A stretch of 17,274 nt of DNA from Deltaproteobacteria bacterium (GCA_023262305.1 JALRCK010000010.1:1-17274); one strand, 5' to 3'. Shown: positions 1 through 7,898, counted from the first letter of the stretch. The notes: generated by a model from the sequence alone, not told the origin. A program made the numbers and translations.

Positions 1-737
1 TCGTAGCTATCGACGTTAACTCTGGAAAGGCAACCGACACCTCAAATATTGAGGAGACGGCGTATAAGACCAACCTTGAGGCAGCCGATGAGGTAGCGCG
101 TCAGCTCCGCCTTCGGGACCTAGGCGGTCTCATCGTGATCGACTTCATCGACATGATCGACAAGCGTCACCGTGGCGCCGTAGAGCGTCGGCTTCAAGAC
201 GCAGTGGCAAACGATAAAGCTCGCATCGAGCTTGGAAGGCTCTCCAAATTTGGGCTCCTTGAGATGTCCCGGCAACGGCTAAGAGCGTCCCTGACCAGCC
301 ACGCGCACATCCGCTGTGAGCACTGTCACGGCACGGGAGATATCAAGAATCCTGAATTGGTAGCGCTTGAGGCTCTTCGTAAGATCCAGGCCGCGGTGGT
401 TGTCGGGCATGTTGCCAAGGTTAAGGCTCGCCTCCCCTCCGTTCCAGCGTTCTTCCTCCTCAATAACAAACGTGGCTTTATTGCCGAGCTTGAGAAGGAG
501 CACGGGGTTCAGGTGCTGATCCTTCCGGATGGGCGACTCAGACCTGATGAATACGAATTCGAGATGGAGGGAGTTCGTGATGCGAAGCGCCCCGTTGAGG
601 CACCAGGAGCTGCTGCCGATGGAGCGAAGGCTCCCGCCGCGCGAGCTTCGGCACCAGCAGCTCAAACAAATGGCGCACGATCTTCTCGCAAGACGGGTGA
701 GCACGGCTCGTCTCCCCGAGAGGCGTCTGAGGCATAA
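1..737 (+). CDS. rng: Ribonuclease E/G family protein, 5' end outside window
   Basis: This is the C-terminal 244 residues of an RNase E/G type endoribonuclease, which cuts single-stranded AU-rich RNA in rRNA maturation and mRNA decay. The reading frame is open from base 3, so the start lies upstream. The sequence shows the DNase I-like catalytic block with AIDVNSGK at bases 3-26, then ETAYKTNLEAADE and GGLIVIDFIDM ending near base 155, which carry the conserved metal-binding aspartates. The zinc-link CEHCHGTG follows at bases 315-338 (family CPxCxGTG). A small RNase H-like tail domain is followed by about 45 residues rich in Ala, Ser and Arg that look disordered. There is no long RNase E scaffold domain, so RNase G is the closer match by architecture. 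In Escherichia coli rng lies near mreBCD; here an MreB gene also lies downstream. The symbol is a best guess between rng and rne; family membership is certain. Confidence 0.93.
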   Translation, partial: VAIDVNSGKATDTSNIEETAYKTNLEAADEVARQLRLRDLGGLIVIDFIDMIDKRHRGAVERRLQDAVANDKARIELGRLSKFGLLEMSRQRLRASLTSHAHIRCEHCHGTGDIKNPELVALEALRKIQAAVVVGHVAKVKARLPSVPAFFLLNNKRGFIAELEKEHGVQVLILPDGRLRPDEYEFEMEGVRDAKRPVEAPGAAADGAKAPAARASAPAAQTNGARSSRKTGEHGSSPREASEA

Positions 738-1155
738 GGATGCGTTGAGACCAGCTCCTGACGATCCGAAAAGTCAGGCGATGTGAGGGAGCGCTTGAAC
801 GAGCGTTTCTGCCTCATGTCATCCCGTTCGGTCGCACAAGCATATCGGTCTTGAGTCTTCAACGACCGGCTCTTAGGTCCCTCACCGACGAATACTTTTT
901 TGGTATGTGGACACCAAAAGATACACCTTCCCAGTTGTAGAAAATTCGCACCTCTGATAAGTTTAGTCTGCTTAAAGTAACAGTTTGTTCTCGTTGCGCC
1001 CCTCCCAAGGGAGTTCGACCTGGTGATTCGCCATCAGGTACACACCTCACGGAAGGTTGCGAGGCTACCGGTCCGGGCAAGATCGGTGGCACAGGACAGG
1101 TGTATACGATTAAGGGCGCAATTCGAACCGTCTTGGTGTTGGTAGTTGTAGATTC
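738..1155. other. Non-coding leader region with several inverted repeats
   Basis: These 418 bases hold no convincing gene; the short reading frames show no family features. The stretch holds at least four inverted repeats. CGGTCTTGA (846-854) pairs with TCAA-C-GACCG (859-868) over nine pairs with one bulged C. TTTTGGT (898-904) pairs with ACCAAAA (913-919). CTCCC-AA-GGGAG lies near 1002-1013. ACCTGGTG (1018-1025) pairs with CATCAGGT (1032-1039) with one G-U pair. ACACCT (1042-1047) could pair with AGGTGT (1098-1103) over a longer range. None is directly followed by a clear T-run on the plus strand, so a simple terminator is not obvious. It may contain the end of the RNase transcript, the promoter of the GAF-MreB pair, and a structured 5' leader. 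I match it to no known RNA family. Confidence 0.5.
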
Positions 1156-2235
1156 ATGTCGATCGGCCAGATTCGAGAAGACTTAAAACGGCTCGCTAAG
1201 TTAGCAGCGAATGTAAGCGAAGCGCACACTTGCTCAATATTCCTTCCCACCGGACTACTCACCTCCCCGCATCGCTCCGGTGACACCTCAGCCCTCTCGC
1301 CCGCATCGATTCCCCTCACGGTCGCCAATCCAGGAGACACCTTTGACCCAAAGAAGGTCATGCATCTGACCCCCGACCTCGCCATCGGGAGTATTGAGAT
1401 GGTAGCCGTTCACTCAAGCTCCTCGTGCCTCGCTCGCGACTGTCGCATTCAAGTAGGAAACGGGCTGCTCGGTTGGGTGGCCGAGAATTGTCGTTCGATT
1501 CACGTAGCCCCGTTTGACATGGACAGCACTGGCTTGGGTATCTACACGGAGTCCGAGCCTCTCAAGAGCCTCGTAGCGGTTCCAATCCCGATGCCAACCG
1601 AAAACCCCAACACCCGCACCTTCAGCGGTGTGTTGATGTGCGACAGCCGTAAAGCAGTCTCGTTTACCAAGGTCCAGGTAAAACACCTCGAAGAGCTCGC
1701 AACCCTGATCTCCCGGCTTCTGTACTGGACGACCTTTAAACGGGAAACGACATCCACCGAGAATTCCTGGGACAGCTTCCTGACAAAAACTAATCACCTC
1801 GGTGAGGCTATCGGGCACGAATCGATCGAATTGGTTCGCATCACGGTGGATTCATTTGCAGAGCTGGAGGCTGGTCACGGCGTCTCGTTAGCGGTTCAAC
1901 AGAGCGAACAGTTTGTGCGCCTCATCCAGCAAGCGGTACCGCCGCACTTTCCGCTTGTACGCTTACCTAACGGTGATATCCTCGTCGCTCTTGATAACAT
2001 GATGACGACGTTCTTTCAGAACAAGATACGAACGTTGGCCAATCACCTCAACGAACAGGTGAAGCCATTCATCATCCGAATACAGAATTTTTCGGCCAAG
2101 GCGTGCCGCACTCGTGGTTTCGACATCGACACCATCCTGCGAGCTATCCCTGCGTCGACGGTAACAACAGTTGGGCAAGTAGCAGTTGGACAAATAACAG
2201 CGGTCGGAAAAGTAGTCGGAGGAACCCGTGCTTAA
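1156..2235 (+). CDS. GAF-domain protein with degenerate GGDEF-like C-terminus
   Basis: A 359-residue cytoplasmic protein with no signal peptide or membrane segment. Residues 5-190 read as a GAF sensor domain: GNGLLGWVAENCRSIHV (101-117), LKSLVAVPIP (136-145) and GVLMCDSR followed by an amphipathic helix (158-186) are the usual GAF landmarks. Residues 205-335 resemble a diguanylate cyclase fold, with ELVRITVDSFAELEAGHG where active enzymes have a metal-binding D-x-D-x-F-K segment, and RLPNGDILVALDN (269-281) where GGDEF should be. The catalytic residues are missing, so it is probably not a cyclase. The last 25 residues contain three short VGQ/VGK repeats. The gene overlaps the GTG start of mreB by 8 bases, so the two are very likely co-translated, suggesting a regulatory or scaffold role linked to MreB. 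The GAF call is firm; the GGDEF-like reading is moderate and the link to cell shape is inference. The ATG at 1156 has only a weak ribosome binding site. Confidence 0.85.
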   Translation: MSIGQIREDLKRLAKLAANVSEAHTCSIFLPTGLLTSPHRSGDTSALSPASIPLTVANPGDTFDPKKVMHLTPDLAIGSIEMVAVHSSSSCLARDCRIQVGNGLLGWVAENCRSIHVAPFDMDSTGLGIYTESEPLKSLVAVPIPMPTENPNTRTFSGVLMCDSRKAVSFTKVQVKHLEELATLISRLLYWTTFKRETTSTENSWDSFLTKTNHLGEAIGHESIELVRITVDSFAELEAGHGVSLAVQQSEQFVRLIQQAVPPHFPLVRLPNGDILVALDNMMTTFFQNKIRTLANHLNEQVKPFIIRIQNFSAKACRTRGFDIDTILRAIPASTVTTVGQVAVGQITAVGKVVGGTRA

Positions 2236-3295
2236 ACTTCCAGAGAAAAAATCGCTCATGCAAAAACGGATGTGGAAAAAGATGTCAGCTCTCATGAGCG
2301 CTGACATAGCCATGGACCTCGGCACCGCCAACACCTTAGTGTATGTGAAGGGTCAAGGGGTCGTTCTTAACGAACCCTCCGTTGTTGCCCTCGATGCGGA
2401 GTCGGGAGAGCTGCTTGCGGTTGGTCTCGCGGCCAAACAGATGTACGGCAAGACATCCCGCGCCGTTCGGTGCGTGCGACCCATCAAGGATGGGGTGATA
2501 GCGGATTTTGGGGTCACCACCGAGATGATCCGATACATGCTCCGCATGGTTCGCAACAGATGGTCACTTGTGCGTCCTCGTGCGGTCATTGGCGTTCCAT
2601 CAGATATAACCCAGGTGGAAAAGCGGGCGGTTCTCGACGCAGCGCTGTCATCAGGCGTGAGGCAGGTCTACCTTGTTGAGGAGTCGATGGCCGCTGCTGT
2701 TGGGAGCGGGCTCCCCATCGAGCAGCCGATCGGAAGCATGGTGGTTGACATCGGCGGAGGAACAACAGAGATCGCCATCTTAAGTCTCGGCGGAACGATG
2801 TACACTCACGCGATTCGCGTCGCTGGAGATGAGATGGACGAGGCTATTCAGCGCTACGTCAAGCAGCGATGTGGTCTTGAGATCAGCATCTTTGAGGCGG
2901 AGAGGATCAAGATTGCTATCGGCTCCCTCCTTCATCACTCGCCTCCTCTGACTATGAAAACTTTTGGCAGAGATGTCAGCACAGGAATGCCCCGTTCGAT
3001 GGAGCTCAACAATGAGACCATCAGACCTGCCTTCCAGGAACCCCTCTGCGCTATCGTTGGAGCGATCTACACAGCCCTTGAGAATATTAGCCCAGAGGTC
3101 GCACAAGATATTCTCGCGAACGGCGTACACCTGGCCGGTGGTGGAGCTCTTATTCGTGGGCTTGCAGAGAAGCTGACCGAGAAGACCGGTATCCGATTTA
3201 TCTGCGACTCAGACCCCCTCACATGCGTTGTTCGAGGGGTCGGGCGAGTAATCGAAAATCTAGACGAGCTGAAGAGCGTTTGTATCGCTGCGTAG
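2228..3295 (+). CDS. mreB: MreB/Mbl family actin-like rod-shape protein
   Basis: A 355-residue bacterial actin that would form membrane-bound filaments guiding peptidoglycan synthesis. ATP-site motifs are all present: phosphate-1 DLGTANT (30-36), phosphate-2 DIGGGTTEIA (174-183), adenosine motif GGGALIRGL (304-312), and the segment carrying the catalytic Glu, EESMAAAVG (151-159). In most MreB proteins this last segment reads EEPMAAAIG, so the Pro is replaced by Ser. The start is GTG at 2228, supported by CGGAGGA about 5 bases upstream; internal ATGs at 2259, 2283 and 2295 would give shorter forms. The chosen start adds about 15 Lys-rich residues before the usual beginning, perhaps an extended membrane-binding helix. 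It overlaps the GAF gene by 8 bases. mreC, mreD, pbp2 and rodA do not follow, so this may be a second MreB paralogue or part of a dispersed set. Function by family is secure. Confidence 0.95.
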   Translation: MLKLPEKKSLMQKRMWKKMSALMSADIAMDLGTANTLVYVKGQGVVLNEPSVVALDAESGELLAVGLAAKQMYGKTSRAVRCVRPIKDGVIADFGVTTEMIRYMLRMVRNRWSLVRPRAVIGVPSDITQVEKRAVLDAALSSGVRQVYLVEESMAAAVGSGLPIEQPIGSMVVDIGGGTTEIAILSLGGTMYTHAIRVAGDEMDEAIQRYVKQRCGLEISIFEAERIKIAIGSLLHHSPPLTMKTFGRDVSTGMPRSMELNNETIRPAFQEPLCAIVGAIYTALENISPEVAQDILANGVHLAGGGALIRGLAEKLTEKTGIRFICDSDPLTCVVRGVGRVIENLDELKSVCIAA

Positions 3296-3332
3296 GCCTA
3301 ACGGTCTTTTGATCCGAGCGACCAGCGCAATC

Positions 3333-4817
3333 CTACCGCGCTAACGCCCTCATGGATGTCTCATGCGCTCGGCGCACGGCGCGCCATGTTGCCCACGCCG
3401 AGGCGACAACGAGGAGAGCCGCCGTGGTCCATCGAGCTGCTCCACTAAGGGGATCGTGTGGTTGAGCGTTGCCGACAATTCCCAGGACCGCGGCGACGAC
3501 CACCTCATTTCCCCAGGCGACTATCGTCAGCGGCACCTCGCCGATTGAGGGATATACGGCTGCAAGACAAAGAGCGCCCCCTCCCACGGCACAGTTCCAA
3601 ATCGACCATGGCGCGGCCAGGGCGAGATTGAGGAGGAGCCCCACGAATGAGAACGAACCGTTCCACACCACCGTGACCGATGAGGTCATAAGCCAGGTGC
3701 AGACGGTCACCCATGCGTAACTACGCCACACGCTCCGCCCCCCGAGTATACTTCCGACTCCAATCCCTGCGAGCGCGGCAAACGTGAGTATCACTCCTAC
3801 CTCAAAGAGGGCCCACGGATAAACCACTTGCATGAAGAGCAGTGCTGTCGCCCACCGCTGCCCAAATCGATGCGCTCGATCAAGAACAAGTGCGACACAG
3901 AGGCAACTCGCCGCCATGAGCGCTCGCACCGAGGACATCTCAGAGCCAACGAGCAGTACATACCCACCACAACACACGAGCGCGCACCATGTGGCAAAAA
4001 GGCGAAGCGCCGCATGAGCACCTAGCAACCCGCGAACCTGCATACATACGACATACACAACGCCAAAAACTAGGCTCACCTGATATCCGGAAACTACTAA
4101 GAGGTGCGACATACCGACCGCCTTAAAGGCGTTTTCAACGTGAGAGCTCAAAACATCCCTCTCTCCAAAAGCCATCGAAAGCACAAGTGCCCCCCCACGA
4201 CTGTCGTCAGTAACGCGTGCAACACGAGAACGAATCGCGTTCCTCAAGGTATCAACTGCGGAGGTCTCCTTATGAACGGCCTGAGAGACAAAGAGTGCCC
4301 TCATCTCACCAGTCACGCCCCTCCTCCATAACCATCCGTCCCATGAAAAGGGATTGAGAGGCTTTTTAAGTGGCGTAATAGCTCCCCGCACCCACACAAC
4401 ATCCCCCCGCTCTAACTCTGATGCGTGCCTCCACGGAAGTTCAACCGCACGACAACGCAGAGCTCGACTACCGCCGCCAAGGACTTCACGACCGACAAAG
4501 GTAACCTCCCCTGGAACTCGTCGTGCCGGACGCTCCTCAATCCTCACGAGCACCTGGGTATCAGAGGCACTCCAGACAGGTTGCTGAAGTGTGGCACTGA
4601 TGAGCGCCGTGGCTATTCCTAATCCAACTCCAAGGAACCTTCTCCGAATGAGTGTAGGTGCCACTACGAGCAGCACACCCCATAACACGACGAGGTATGC
4701 CGACGTCCAGACGGGTAGAAACCACGCCAAAAGCTGCCCAAGACAGACGCCACACGCCAGAGGAAAAGCTGGACCTATAGAGCGACCAACACCATGACAC
4801 AGGCTCTTCCATACCAT
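3333..4817 (-). CDS. comEC: ComEC/Rec2-type DNA channel protein lacking the MBL domain
   Basis: A polytopic inner-membrane protein of 494 residues. ComEC carries transforming single-stranded DNA across the inner membrane. Residues 16-81 hold two or three membrane segments; about 88-181 is a soluble OB-like (DUF4131) region ending in NPFSWDGWLWRRGV, typical of the family. The competence domain follows, with GMSHLLVVSGYQVSLVFG near 236-252 (family motif HLLAVSGLHV) and SSVRALMAAS near 295-304. About eight further membrane helices reach the C-terminus. The metallo-beta-lactamase domain that usually completes the protein to 700-800 residues is absent, and the neighbouring DNA encodes none. A TTG start at 4844 would add nine residues but lacks a ribosome binding site; the ATG at 4817 has AGAGG seven bases upstream and is preferred. 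It is convergent with mreB, with 37 bases between the stops. The family is clear; whether it serves transformation cannot be told here. Confidence 0.88.
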   Translation of the reverse strand: MVWKSLCHGVGRSIGPAFPLACGVCLGQLLAWFLPVWTSAYLVVLWGVLLVVAPTLIRRRFLGVGLGIATALISATLQQPVWSASDTQVLVRIEERPARRVPGEVTFVGREVLGGGSRALRCRAVELPWRHASELERGDVVWVRGAITPLKKPLNPFSWDGWLWRRGVTGEMRALFVSQAVHKETSAVDTLRNAIRSRVARVTDDSRGGALVLSMAFGERDVLSSHVENAFKAVGMSHLLVVSGYQVSLVFGVVYVVCMQVRGLLGAHAALRLFATWCALVCCGGYVLLVGSEMSSVRALMAASCLCVALVLDRAHRFGQRWATALLFMQVVYPWALFEVGVILTFAALAGIGVGSILGGRSVWRSYAWVTVCTWLMTSSVTVVWNGSFSFVGLLLNLALAAPWSIWNCAVGGGALCLAAVYPSIGEVPLTIVAWGNEVVVAAVLGIVGNAQPHDPLSGAARWTTAALLVVASAWATWRAVRRAHETSMRALAR

Positions 4818-5052
4818 AAGGGAACCTCTTATTCGGGCACTCAAGCAAGGAAGGAGCTGAATCCTTTTGAACCCGTCACTTTGTCTATCGAAGAGCGCAA
4901 GAAATTGTTTCCTCTCAAGTGCTAGGAGTTAACTATCGTCCGCTCGCGGGGATGATAGTTCCAAAACAGCCCCTCAAGGAGAGCCTCAGGGCCTCAAGTT
5001 TGTCCCGTGGAATCCGTTTATCTCTTAAGAGTACCGGGAACGTGTGACATCA
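4818..5052. promoter_or_regulatory. Divergent control region between comEC and subtilase genes
   Basis: About 235 non-coding bases separate the two divergent starts, so promoters for both should lie here, though I see no convincing -35/-10 pair. Visible structure: an imperfect inverted repeat AACTATC...GATAGTT (4931-4960), a 10-base palindrome CTCTTAAGAG (5022-5031), and three similar heptamers CCTCAAG, CCTCAGG and CCTCAAG at 4972, 4984 and 4992. These could be operator sites or leader structures; no regulator is identified. Confidence 0.4.
4931..4960. repeat. Imperfect inverted repeat upstream of the subtilase gene
   Basis: AACTATC (4931-4937) pairs perfectly with GATAGTT (4954-4960), and an inner TCC can pair with GGA, giving a near-continuous stem around a GC-rich loop. 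It is not followed by a T-run on either strand. An operator or a leader hairpin fits better than a terminator. Confidence 0.5.
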
Positions 5053-6606
5053 ATGAAGCTTCGACGGACAACACTACCAGCGATTCTATCAGCCCTTCTT
5101 ATGGTGCCCTCAGTCCTGATCTCTCCGGAGGGTAAGGAAGCTACAGCCCAGCCCCGTTCAATTCGAGGCTCTCTCGAACGCCAAAAAACCCGCGTGACGG
5201 GGAGGCGCGATATCGTCGGACCTTATCTTCCGATCGTCGGCGTCAAACTCCCCCCACCATGGGACGTCCGGATACCAGGACCAGGCGATAGCGACTTTAG
5301 CGCAGCCAATGAAAAAGCATGGGAGATCCTTGGAACGGCTCTGCAGGGATTCCTCTCTACCCCACGCATCAAAGGTAGTCTTCAACCGAACTCGGTGGAG
5401 TCTTTCAGCTCTGCTCCGAACGTTTTCCGCCTCCACGGATTTGCACCTCAATCCATACCCTCTCTGAGATCTCAGAGAGGAATACTCTTCGTCTCAAACG
5501 ATCCGGGTGTCGTCGGCGTGCGACCCCCTCAATCATGGAGAGAGGAGATGCTCATGGATCCCGCCCAAATTGGACTTGAGAATCCTGGGGACGTCTCCTA
5601 TACCGACATCGATGGTAGAAGCCACTCTTCACGCAAGGATGTTGACATCGATGTGCTGAGCGCATGGGAGCGAACGATCGGCACAACCGAGGTAGTTGTT
5701 GCAATCCTGGACGATGAATTCGATCTCTCAAAGCCAGAGATAGCAACCAATGTGTACACCAACAAAAGGGAGATTCCGTGCAACGGCATCGATGATGACA
5801 AGAACGGTTTTATCGACGACTATCAGGGATATCACGTCGAGCGGAGGACCGGATGCTACTCCCCGAGTAAGGGAGACACTCAGCACGGTACCTCCATGGC
5901 GCTCGCTCTTGCGTCGTCGCCCAAGATACAAACAACGACTATCACCGGAGTCGCACCAGGAGTGCGGTATCTTCCCGTAGCAACCGGCTCCCGCTTCGAT
6001 GCGACGCTCAACAACGCCTACGCGTACGTCGTCGCAATGAAACAATCCGGCGTACCGATTAGAGTTGTGAATCTCTCGCTGGGTCAATCACACCCCTACC
6101 CGTGGTTGTGCTCGCCCATGAATAAACAGGGAACGTCGTTTACCAATCTGGGGGAGCTGCTCCGAACGGGAACAACCATAGTTGCGGCTGCGGGAAATGA
6201 GGGTAGCAACAACGACACAACCTTCGTGTGCCCGAGTGGTCTAGCCCGTGACTATGACAACGTCATTAGCGTCGGCGCAGTTGACTTCGAGGGAAAGCTA
6301 CCCTTCTTCTCTAATTTTGGACGTACGAGTGTCACCATAGCTGCCCCCGGTTCAGCCATCTACACCGGGTACGGCTATCAGACCGGCACGTCCATAGCGA
6401 CAGCCCTTGTCAGCGGTATCGTCGCGCTCATGTATTCGGCGAACGCTGAACTGACCCCTGCCGAAGTTAAGCGGATTATCATCGAGACTGCAAAACTTCC
6501 TGAGCTCAACCTCCCCAATCAGAGCAAGGGGATTATAAGCGCCGGTCAGGCGGTAAGGGCTGTCCCAGGTCGATGGGGTCCTGGCTTGAAGAAGCCTCGG
6601 AGCTGA
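5053..6606 (+). CDS. Secreted subtilisin-like serine protease (S8 family)
   Basis: A protein of about 517 residues. The N-terminus is a basic start (KLRR), a hydrophobic stretch and an Ala-rich end (EATAQP), which fits a Sec signal peptide cleaved near residue 35. A pro-region of about 160 residues precedes the S8 domain. The catalytic triad is intact (numbered from the GTG at 5044): Asp223 in VVAILDDEFD, His281 in DTQHGTSMA and Ser450 in GTSIATALVSG, with the oxyanion Asn385 in AAAGNEGS. The segment CNGIDDDKNGFIDDYQGY (about 246-263) is the Asp-rich calcium-binding type insert seen in many secreted subtilases. The usual Pro after GTSMA is replaced by Ala. A GTG at 5044 lies 3 bases after GGGAA; the ATG at 5053 is used here, so the start is not settled. 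Substrate unknown; degradation or processing of exported proteins is likely. No terminator is evident downstream. Confidence 0.92.
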   Translation: MKLRRTTLPAILSALLMVPSVLISPEGKEATAQPRSIRGSLERQKTRVTGRRDIVGPYLPIVGVKLPPPWDVRIPGPGDSDFSAANEKAWEILGTALQGFLSTPRIKGSLQPNSVESFSSAPNVFRLHGFAPQSIPSLRSQRGILFVSNDPGVVGVRPPQSWREEMLMDPAQIGLENPGDVSYTDIDGRSHSSRKDVDIDVLSAWERTIGTTEVVVAILDDEFDLSKPEIATNVYTNKREIPCNGIDDDKNGFIDDYQGYHVERRTGCYSPSKGDTQHGTSMALALASSPKIQTTTITGVAPGVRYLPVATGSRFDATLNNAYAYVVAMKQSGVPIRVVNLSLGQSHPYPWLCSPMNKQGTSFTNLGELLRTGTTIVAAAGNEGSNNDTTFVCPSGLARDYDNVISVGAVDFEGKLPFFSNFGRTSVTIAAPGSAIYTGYGYQTGTSIATALVSGIVALMYSANAELTPAEVKRIIIETAKLPELNLPNQSKGIISAGQAVRAVPGRWGPGLKKPRS

Positions 6607-6806
6607 GCAGACATGCACACACGTGCGCCTCAACGGACCGTAAAGGGAATCTCAATGTTGGGTCGAAGGGTCCGCGAATCCAGCGCTTACTCCGCGACCA
6701 GTTCGAGCTGATTGATCGGGCACGTTCACCGAGGAGCGGGGAAACGTCTACCCGAAAACCGATCGGAGATAACTGACCGATCTCATGAAATCACGTAGGG
6801 AGCTTC
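6607..6806. other. Intergenic stretch with CCGATC repeats
   Basis: Two hundred bases follow the subtilase gene. ACCGATC occurs at 6758-6764 and again at 6776-6782 in direct orientation, exactly 18 bases apart. The first copy forms the palindrome CCGATCGG (6759-6766), and GATCGG (6761-6766) can also pair with CCGATC (6777-6782) as a six-base stem. This could be an operator or leader hairpin for the downstream gene. No clear promoter boxes are seen. Confidence 0.35.
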
Positions 6807-6877
6807 TTGATATCCTGCGACAAAAGACCTTTTTCCCAACCCGTATGGGGCGACGGCGCCAAGGATACCAGCCATAA
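6785..6877 (+). CDS. Possible 30-residue leader peptide or small ORF
   Basis: An ATG at 6785 opens a 30-codon frame ending with TAA at 6875-6877. The peptide is very basic, beginning MKSRRELLDILRQKTFF and ending in an Arg-rich tail. If the next gene starts at its ATG (6885), this frame ends seven bases before it, a spacing typical of translational coupling. If the next gene uses TTG at 6807, the two overlap. No good ribosome binding site lies before the ATG; GGAG is about 17 bases away. It could be a regulatory leader peptide, a precursor peptide for the neighbouring peptidase/exporter, or chance. I treat it as unproven. Confidence 0.2.
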   Translation: MKSRRELLDILRQKTFFPTRMGRRRQGYQP

Positions 6878-7652
6878 CCCTCATATGTCCCCCGCGAGCG
6901 CCCTACAAGTATACTCCCCTCCGAGCGAGGCCAAACCACCTAAACATGCTCCTGATCAAGACGGTCCGGAACCTCGTTGGGAGAGAACTCGATTGGTCGA
7001 GGAGCGCCTTCCCTCGATTCCCATGCATGACGGTCGCTTTCAGGGACGTCAGATTATTCATCAAGACTCACCCATATCAGGAAGGGTGTGCCTAGGCGCC
7101 TTTGGGCGCGAGGCGATCGTGGTAGATTGGCGACATGAGGGCAATCCAAGAAGAGTATCACTTGCGACCCTGTATGATGCCGCTGTTGAACGAGCTACCG
7201 TTGAGGGACGTTTTCGAAGGAGCATCGCTCTGAGGGCGGTCTATGACACCGTCAACGAACACTTCCTGGACCGTTCTCATTCGGGCATCTCGCAGTTAAA
7301 CCACTCACTAGGCGCAGGTCCGGACTCTAAAGTGCACCTCGATTGCTATATCGCCGCTCGCGTCGGTGTTTGTCGGCATATGGCTCTGACATGCGCCGCA
7401 ATCCTTGAGCGCATGGTCGAAAGCCAACTGCTTCGTGGCACGGTGAGTCACGACAGGAACAGCATCCCAGGCAGAGGCGCCCACGCGTGGTGCAGGTACA
7501 CATCGAGTAGCGGCGCCGTTGTCATCCTTGATCCCATGCAAGAATTCTTTGGGACCCTTGAAGAGTCTATCAATCCCCCCGAAAAGTCCCCTCATCACCC
7601 CCCTCGCTGGGACTATTTCCGCCCGGAGGAAAGAACTCGGGTCGCCTCATAG
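6807..7652 (+). CDS. Transglutaminase/papain-fold protein with Cys-His-Asp triad
   Basis: A 281-residue protein I do not recognise as a named family. The first 70 or so residues are rich in Pro and charged residues and look disordered. The C-terminal half fits the transglutaminase-like cysteine protease fold: Cys189 in GVCRHMALTCAAILERM at the start of a helix, His226 in GRGAHAWCRY at the start of a strand, and Asp242 in VVILDPMQ on the next strand. This order and spacing match the superfamily triad. Possible activities are peptide cleavage, protein cross-linking or deamidation. No signal peptide is seen, so it is probably cytoplasmic unless exported by the ABC protein encoded 246 bases downstream. 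The TTG start has AGGGAG four bases upstream; an ATG at 6885 is an alternative that removes 26 residues of the disordered part. The fold call is moderately firm; substrate and function are unknown. Confidence 0.72.
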   Translation: MISCDKRPFSQPVWGDGAKDTSHNPHMSPASALQVYSPPSEAKPPKHAPDQDGPEPRWERTRLVEERLPSIPMHDGRFQGRQIIHQDSPISGRVCLGAFGREAIVVDWRHEGNPRRVSLATLYDAAVERATVEGRFRRSIALRAVYDTVNEHFLDRSHSGISQLNHSLGAGPDSKVHLDCYIAARVGVCRHMALTCAAILERMVESQLLRGTVSHDRNSIPGRGAHAWCRYTSSSGAVVILDPMQEFFGTLEESINPPEKSPHHPPRWDYFRPEERTRVAS

Positions 7653-7844
7653 AGCAATATCTCAAACACCCTCACGACGCGTGCATGTGCTGGCACCCGT
7701 TCAATTTGCGCAGAGCCGCAGCCGAGTGAGCGATAGGTTCGCGGACCATCCATGGCTCCATTTTAAGCACTTTTCGGGCATATTTACGCTCTCAAGCGGG
7801 CGCTGGTACGTAGCCCCCCCCACATCCGACACCACGCTTCCCAT

Positions 7845-7860
7845 CCCCTCTTCCGAGGGG
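7845..7860 (+). terminator. GC-rich hairpin, possible terminator
   Basis: CCCCTC (7845-7850) and GAGGGG (7855-7860) form a perfect six-base stem with a TTCC loop, followed by CTCAATTTGCTT, which is only partly T-rich. It lies after the transglutaminase-like gene and before the ABC gene, so it may end or attenuate the first transcript. The weak T-run keeps confidence low. Confidence 0.4.
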
Positions 7861-7898
7861 CTCAATTTGCTTAAGAAGTAGGTTCCAGGTACCTTTTT

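Noticed and set aside
1018..1039. GGTGATTCGCCA looked a little like the start of a fluoride riboswitch
   Set aside because: The spacing and the conserved downstream pairing of that riboswitch are absent, and the downstream gene is not a fluoride exporter.
859..1092. 77-codon minus-strand frame in the gap before the GAF gene
   Set aside because: It has no ribosome binding site and no family features, and it lies in DNA dominated by inverted repeats.
1118..1131. CAATTCGAACCG resembles a tRNA T-loop
   Set aside because: The flanking bases do not form a T-stem, acceptor stem or anticodon arm on either strand.
6573..6776. 67-codon frame starting inside the subtilase gene
   Set aside because: It overlaps the subtilase end in another frame, has no ribosome binding site and shows no family features.
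7519..7881. 120-codon plus-strand frame spanning the end of the peptidase-like gene and the following gap
   Set aside because: Half of it is an out-of-frame reading of the peptidase-like gene, and the rest is low complexity without domain features.
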